DNA of 64,000 bases from JAFGUB01 sp050305515 (GTDB taxonomy: Bacteria > Campylobacterota > Campylobacteria > Campylobacterales > Sulfurimonadaceae), in assembly GCA_050305515.1 (NCBI GenBank), contig JBNLFL010000034.1, forward strand, positions 62,001 through 126,000. The letters are read 5' to 3'. The notes beneath the pieces were generated by a model. It searched no databases. It was not told the DNA's origin and was given only the letters and a program-made list of their open reading frames with translations. Of the stretch, positions 61,158 to 64,000 are shown one piece after another (positions within the stretch are counted from its first letter, which is position 1; the number at the start of each line of letters is the position of its first letter). The position numbers were made by a program, and so were the translations under genes.

Positions 61158-62593
61158 ATGAAATTGGGCGCGTCGTTGGCGAAGAGAATAATGTCACCGC
61201 TTCGGGTCTGGCTTCCCAGAACGCTTTGAAGCGTTGCTTTATCGGCAAGCATGATCCGCTGCGGTACACTCAGATGATGTTCAAAAAGTGCGGCATTCAG
61301 GTTTCCGGTAATGATCGCTACATCAAAGACCTCGTTAATGGCATGAATGAGCTGCTGGTTGAGTTCCGCCGTCGCTTCGACCAGACCCGGAGTAACGATC
61401 ACCTTGCGTCCTTCATGGAGCGAACAGAGGCGAATGCCTTCAAGCATCCCGTCAATATTGCCGTTGTAACCGTCATCGAGGATAATCTTGCCGCCTGCGT
61501 CGATACGCTCCAATCGGTGTTCGACGCTCTCCAGACGCGATACGGCGCGGACGATGGCATCACGCTCCATTCCCATGGCATCCGCAACCAGAATGGCGGC
61601 ATTGAGGTTGATGGTCTGAAAGCCTCCAAGGATTTTTGTCTCGAAAGCAACCGTTTCTCCCTTTACATGTAATGTAAAACGTGTCCCTTCAAGTGTCGCT
61701 TCGACATCGGAAATAGCGTCTCCGAAAAAGGTGACTTTTTCATGCGGTTCATCCGTAACCGAGGTGTGTACAAACGCCTGTTCGAGCCGATCGGACTGCA
61801 TCAGTTCCAGTTTGGTGCGGACGATATTATCGAGTGTTTTGAAATACTCCAGATGCTGCGGCCCGACCTTGCCGACCACGACAAGATGCGGATGCAAAAA
61901 CTGTGCAATGGTGTAGATATCGCCGCGTTCGCGCGCGCCCGCTTCGCAGATATAGACTTCGGTGTCAGAGGGCAGCGTTTCATTGACATCACGGATAATG
62001 CCGCCGATGGTATTGACGCTGCGCGGCGTCGCATAGACTTTGAACTGCTTTGAAAGAATTTGCGTCATGAAGTTTTTCATACTGGTCTTGCCGTAACTTC
62101 CCGTTACCGCGATGATCTTCAGATTCGGCATGGAAGCGAGTTTTTTTGCGGCCTCTTTCTTGTAGGCGGCAAAAAGAAACTTCTCCATCCCCATGCTTCC
62201 AAGATACGCCAGTGCCAGAGGAAAGAAGACGCCGTACACTTCACAGGCCTCTTTCACGGTGCAGAGAAAATCCTGAAAGAGTGTCAGCGCGAACAGCAGA
62301 ATCAAAAAACGCTTTACACGCCATGTGAGGACCAGCTTTTTATCGAGCCGTTTGTGCCAGATAAAAAGCGAAGGCAAAATGGCAAAATAGAAAAAGATCG
62401 CAAAATAGACACCCGTAAAATGGTACGCCACAAACGGAATAATGAAATAGATCAGATGCCAGAGCGGTTTATGGTGCTTGAGGACAACCCGCTCGATCTT
62501 GTAGTCATACCACTGCAGATTGGTGATGAGATACCACCCCAGTGCCATAACGAAAAGGAGATTGGTCACAAATAGTCCCATCTGTTCGATCAT
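61154..62593 (-). CDS. murF: UDP-N-acetylmuramoyl-tripeptide--D-alanyl-D-alanine ligase with N-terminal membrane region
   Basis: 479 aa. Mur-ligase core from about residue 145: P-loop VTGSYGKTSMKNFM, VCEAGARERGDI, LDDGYNGN and the C-terminal ligase fold. Adds D-Ala-D-Ala to the peptidoglycan precursor. The first ~130 residues contain about four membrane segments (LLFVMALGWYLITNL, LIYFIIPFVAYHF, FAIFFYFAIL, FLILLFALTLF) in place of the usual soluble domain 1, a form known in Campylobacterota. ddl, its substrate-forming enzyme, is two genes upstream. Overlaps both neighbours by 4 nt. Confidence 0.88.
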   Translation of the reverse strand: MIEQMGLFVTNLLFVMALGWYLITNLQWYDYKIERVVLKHHKPLWHLIYFIIPFVAYHFTGVYFAIFFYFAILPSLFIWHKRLDKKLVLTWRVKRFLILLFALTLFQDFLCTVKEACEVYGVFFPLALAYLGSMGMEKFLFAAYKKEAAKKLASMPNLKIIAVTGSYGKTSMKNFMTQILSKQFKVYATPRSVNTIGGIIRDVNETLPSDTEVYICEAGARERGDIYTIAQFLHPHLVVVGKVGPQHLEYFKTLDNIVRTKLELMQSDRLEQAFVHTSVTDEPHEKVTFFGDAISDVEATLEGTRFTLHVKGETVAFETKILGGFQTINLNAAILVADAMGMERDAIVRAVSRLESVEHRLERIDAGGKIILDDGYNGNIDGMLEGIRLCSLHEGRKVIVTPGLVEATAELNQQLIHAINEVFDVAIITGNLNAALFEHHLSVPQRIMLADKATLQSVLGSQTRSGDIILFANDAPNFI

Positions 62594-63318
62594 GATGCGT
62601 GCTCCATAAAGGTTTCGAGTTGTTTACATGTAAAGCTTTTGTCATGCAGAAAAAAGTAGTGATCGCCCTCGGTAGCAACAAGCTGCGATCCCGAAATCAG
62701 TGCATGGATCTTCTCGGCCGAGGCAAGCGGCGTGGCCGTATCATCGCGTCCCCACAGCAGCAGCGTCCGGCTCCGGCATGCGCCGAAACTTTCGCTGAAG
62801 TTTTCATCCACGACATTTTTGAAGGTCTCGTACATCACATCGCTGAGGCTTTTACCGTCATCCGAAGCGAAATAGCGGCGCAGCGATGCAAAACCAAGAT
62901 TTTTCAGCAGTTTATAGAGTGCGATTTTGGCTTTGACCTTCAAGGGCTTTTCAACCACGATGCCCGAAGTCGCCATCAGCACCAGCGCTTCAGGAGCGAG
63001 CAGCGTCGCCACCTTGCCGCCGAACGAATGGCCGATGATGAGCTCTTTTTTGACCCCCGCAGCGCCACAGAAGCGCTCCATGATAGATGCGTAGTCTTTT
63101 GTCTGCAATACGATATCGCAGTTGGAGTTTCCGAATCCGGGCAGATCGACGTAAATATGGCGCCACTGCGGCAGGCACGCGCCAAGGGCGTTTCGCATCA
63201 GCTCCTTCGAAGCGCCCCATCCGTGCAGAATCAGGCAGTCACGCGGCGCGGAAGGGTTGATGATCTCGTAACTGATGGCGAAATCGGCTCCGGCGTAGTG
63301 AATGCTCTTTTGTGCCAC
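62590..63318 (-). CDS. Alpha/beta hydrolase
   Basis: 242 aa. Nucleophile elbow IIGHSFGGKVATLL (catalytic Ser), oxyanion HGWGASK, Asp in LLWGRDDTATP and His in ATEGDHYFFL give a complete triad. Substrate unknown. Its place between ddl and murF is conserved in H. pylori and C. jejuni, hinting at a peptidoglycan-related job (inference). A TTACATGTAA copy at 62624 encodes FTCK near the C-terminus. Confidence 0.88.
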   Translation of the reverse strand: MAQKSIHYAGADFAISYEIINPSAPRDCLILHGWGASKELMRNALGACLPQWRHIYVDLPGFGNSNCDIVLQTKDYASIMERFCGAAGVKKELIIGHSFGGKVATLLAPEALVLMATSGIVVEKPLKVKAKIALYKLLKNLGFASLRRYFASDDGKSLSDVMYETFKNVVDENFSESFGACRSRTLLLWGRDDTATPLASAEKIHALISGSQLVATEGDHYFFLHDKSFTCKQLETFMEHAS

Positions 63319-64000
63319 TACTTCCCTTTGGCCTGGTTGATGGAGTGGATGTACTGATAGCTCACGCGCGGACGCCGCGCTCCGGGAAGCGATTTGAGCA
63401 ACCCCTGCAGCAGACCTGAGAAGTCTTCAAAAAGGTAATTGGCCATGGAGCCGGGTATGGGATTGATCTCGTTAAGATAGATTTCATCCCCGATGACAAA
63501 AAAATCACAGCGGATCAGCGCCCCTTCAAAGAGCGGTTCATACAAGGCGCGAAATGCCGCACGCAGTTTTTCAACCACCGACGCATCAAGCTGCGCCTCA
63601 TTCACCCGCTCGGAACGCGAGAAGTCGCGGTATTTTTTATCGAAGTCAAGAAACTCCTGTTTTTGAGGCTCTTCGACAATGGAAAAGTGGAGCACACCGC
63701 CGCTTTTGCAGCCTGCAAGATTGTACTCCCTGACTCCGGCGACAAAGGGCTCGATCAGTACCCGTGAATCCAGTTCAAATGCGACATCGAGCGCATAATC
63801 AAGCTCAGCATCGTTTTTGACCACACTCACGCCGATGGAACTTCCCAGCCGTGCCGGTTTGATGATGAACGGATAAGAAAACGAAGGTTTCTCCCCGCGC
63901 ACCAGTATCTCGGAATCAAGCGTTTTTACGCCGACGGATGCGGCGAGCCATTTGGTGTAGCCCTTGTCGAAACTAAACATCGAAGCCTCTTTGCGCGGCC
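63318..64000 (-). CDS. ddl: D-alanine--D-alanine ligase (N-terminus beyond window)
   Basis: The C-terminal 227 codons are visible; the frame continues upstream past base 64000 (PRKEASMFSFDKGYTK at the edge, as in other Ddl). ATP-grasp motifs: PFIIKPARLGSSIGVSVV (ATP lysine and loop), EPFVAGVREYNLA, RCDFFVIGDEIYLNEINPIPGSM (metal-binding Asp/Glu/Asn). Makes D-Ala-D-Ala for MurF. Ends with the stop overlapping the hydrolase start by one base. Confidence 0.93.
   Translation of the reverse strand, partial: PRKEASMFSFDKGYTKWLAASVGVKTLDSEILVRGEKPSFSYPFIIKPARLGSSIGVSVVKNDAELDYALDVAFELDSRVLIEPFVAGVREYNLAGCKSGGVLHFSIVEEPQKQEFLDFDKKYRDFSRSERVNEAQLDASVVEKLRAAFRALYEPLFEGALIRCDFFVIGDEIYLNEINPIPGSMANYLFEDFSGLLQGLLKSLPGARRPRVSYQYIHSINQAKGK

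Overview
The window comes from a member of the Campylobacterota (the former epsilonproteobacteria), probably a free-living, Sulfurimonas/Sulfuricurvum/Sulfurovum-like relative; I cannot fix the genus. Three things point there. First, gene order: gatC, cvpA, fur, lysS, glyA, a DUF1882 gene, a SPOR gene and aroE follow the order I remember for the Campylobacter jejuni Cj0398-Cj0405 block and its Helicobacter counterpart; ilvA sits beside a CoA-binding gene, and ddl, an alpha/beta hydrolase and murF are contiguous. Second, there are sensor kinases with the HWRQP-type phospho-acceptor motif common in this phylum. Third, RibBA has a degenerate RibA half. Base composition is moderate over most of the window, with two AT-richer patches (about 3.4-11.4 kb and 55.3-56.4 kb).

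Layout. 1-3.3 kb: a WD40 protein, ilvA and a CoA-binding protein (minus strand). 3.4-11.4 kb: an AT-rich islet with a secreted TPR-CHAT protein, a DUF1444-like secreted protein, a repeat-helical protein, a DUF1963-like protein, a DUF1566 protein, and debris of a REP-associated (RAYT) transposase and truncated genes. 11.4-17 kb: a cation/proton antiporter, a TIGR02757 protein, rpoN, lptB, tsaE, trpD and an S4-domain protein. 17.1-29.4 kb: a 12-kb signalling block of three large histidine kinases, three response regulators (one HD-GYP, one PilZ-like) and an ODP-type di-iron protein, with two minute membrane-protein ORFs on the other strand. 29.5-38.5 kb: YgiQ, a NifU-like protein beside a ferritin-like protein, an outer-membrane-type protein, hisG, coaX, a Xer recombinase and a BamB/YfgM-like pair. 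38.6-53.4 kb: gatC to pilT, DAHP synthase, a diguanylate cyclase, the cvpA-aroE cluster, trpE, a UDG-like protein and small proteins. 53.4-55.3 kb: dksA-like, ribBA and a twice-repeated tRNA-Gln/tRNA-fMet pair behind a consensus sigma-70 promoter. 55.4-64 kb: an orphan AT-rich gene, an aldo/keto reductase, a thiamine-binding protein, HIT, TRAP permeases, murF, hydrolase and ddl (cut by the window end).

Most genes are packed with ATGA/TGATG-type overlaps, implying translationally coupled operons. The signalling block reads as two convergent-function operons (26605-17106 and 29410-26862) that would sense periplasmic and possibly redox/oxygen cues and feed c-di-GMP turnover (HD-GYP) and binding (PilZ-like).

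The most striking signal that gene calling does not explain is the palindrome TTACATGTAA. I count 22 exact copies in 64 kb (random expectation about 0.06) plus 9 copies with a change at one end base. Fifteen exact copies are inside genes, always in one of the two reading frames that avoid a stop. Several intergenic copies lie 10-14 nt upstream of start codons, and one inverted pair forms a hairpin between convergent genes.
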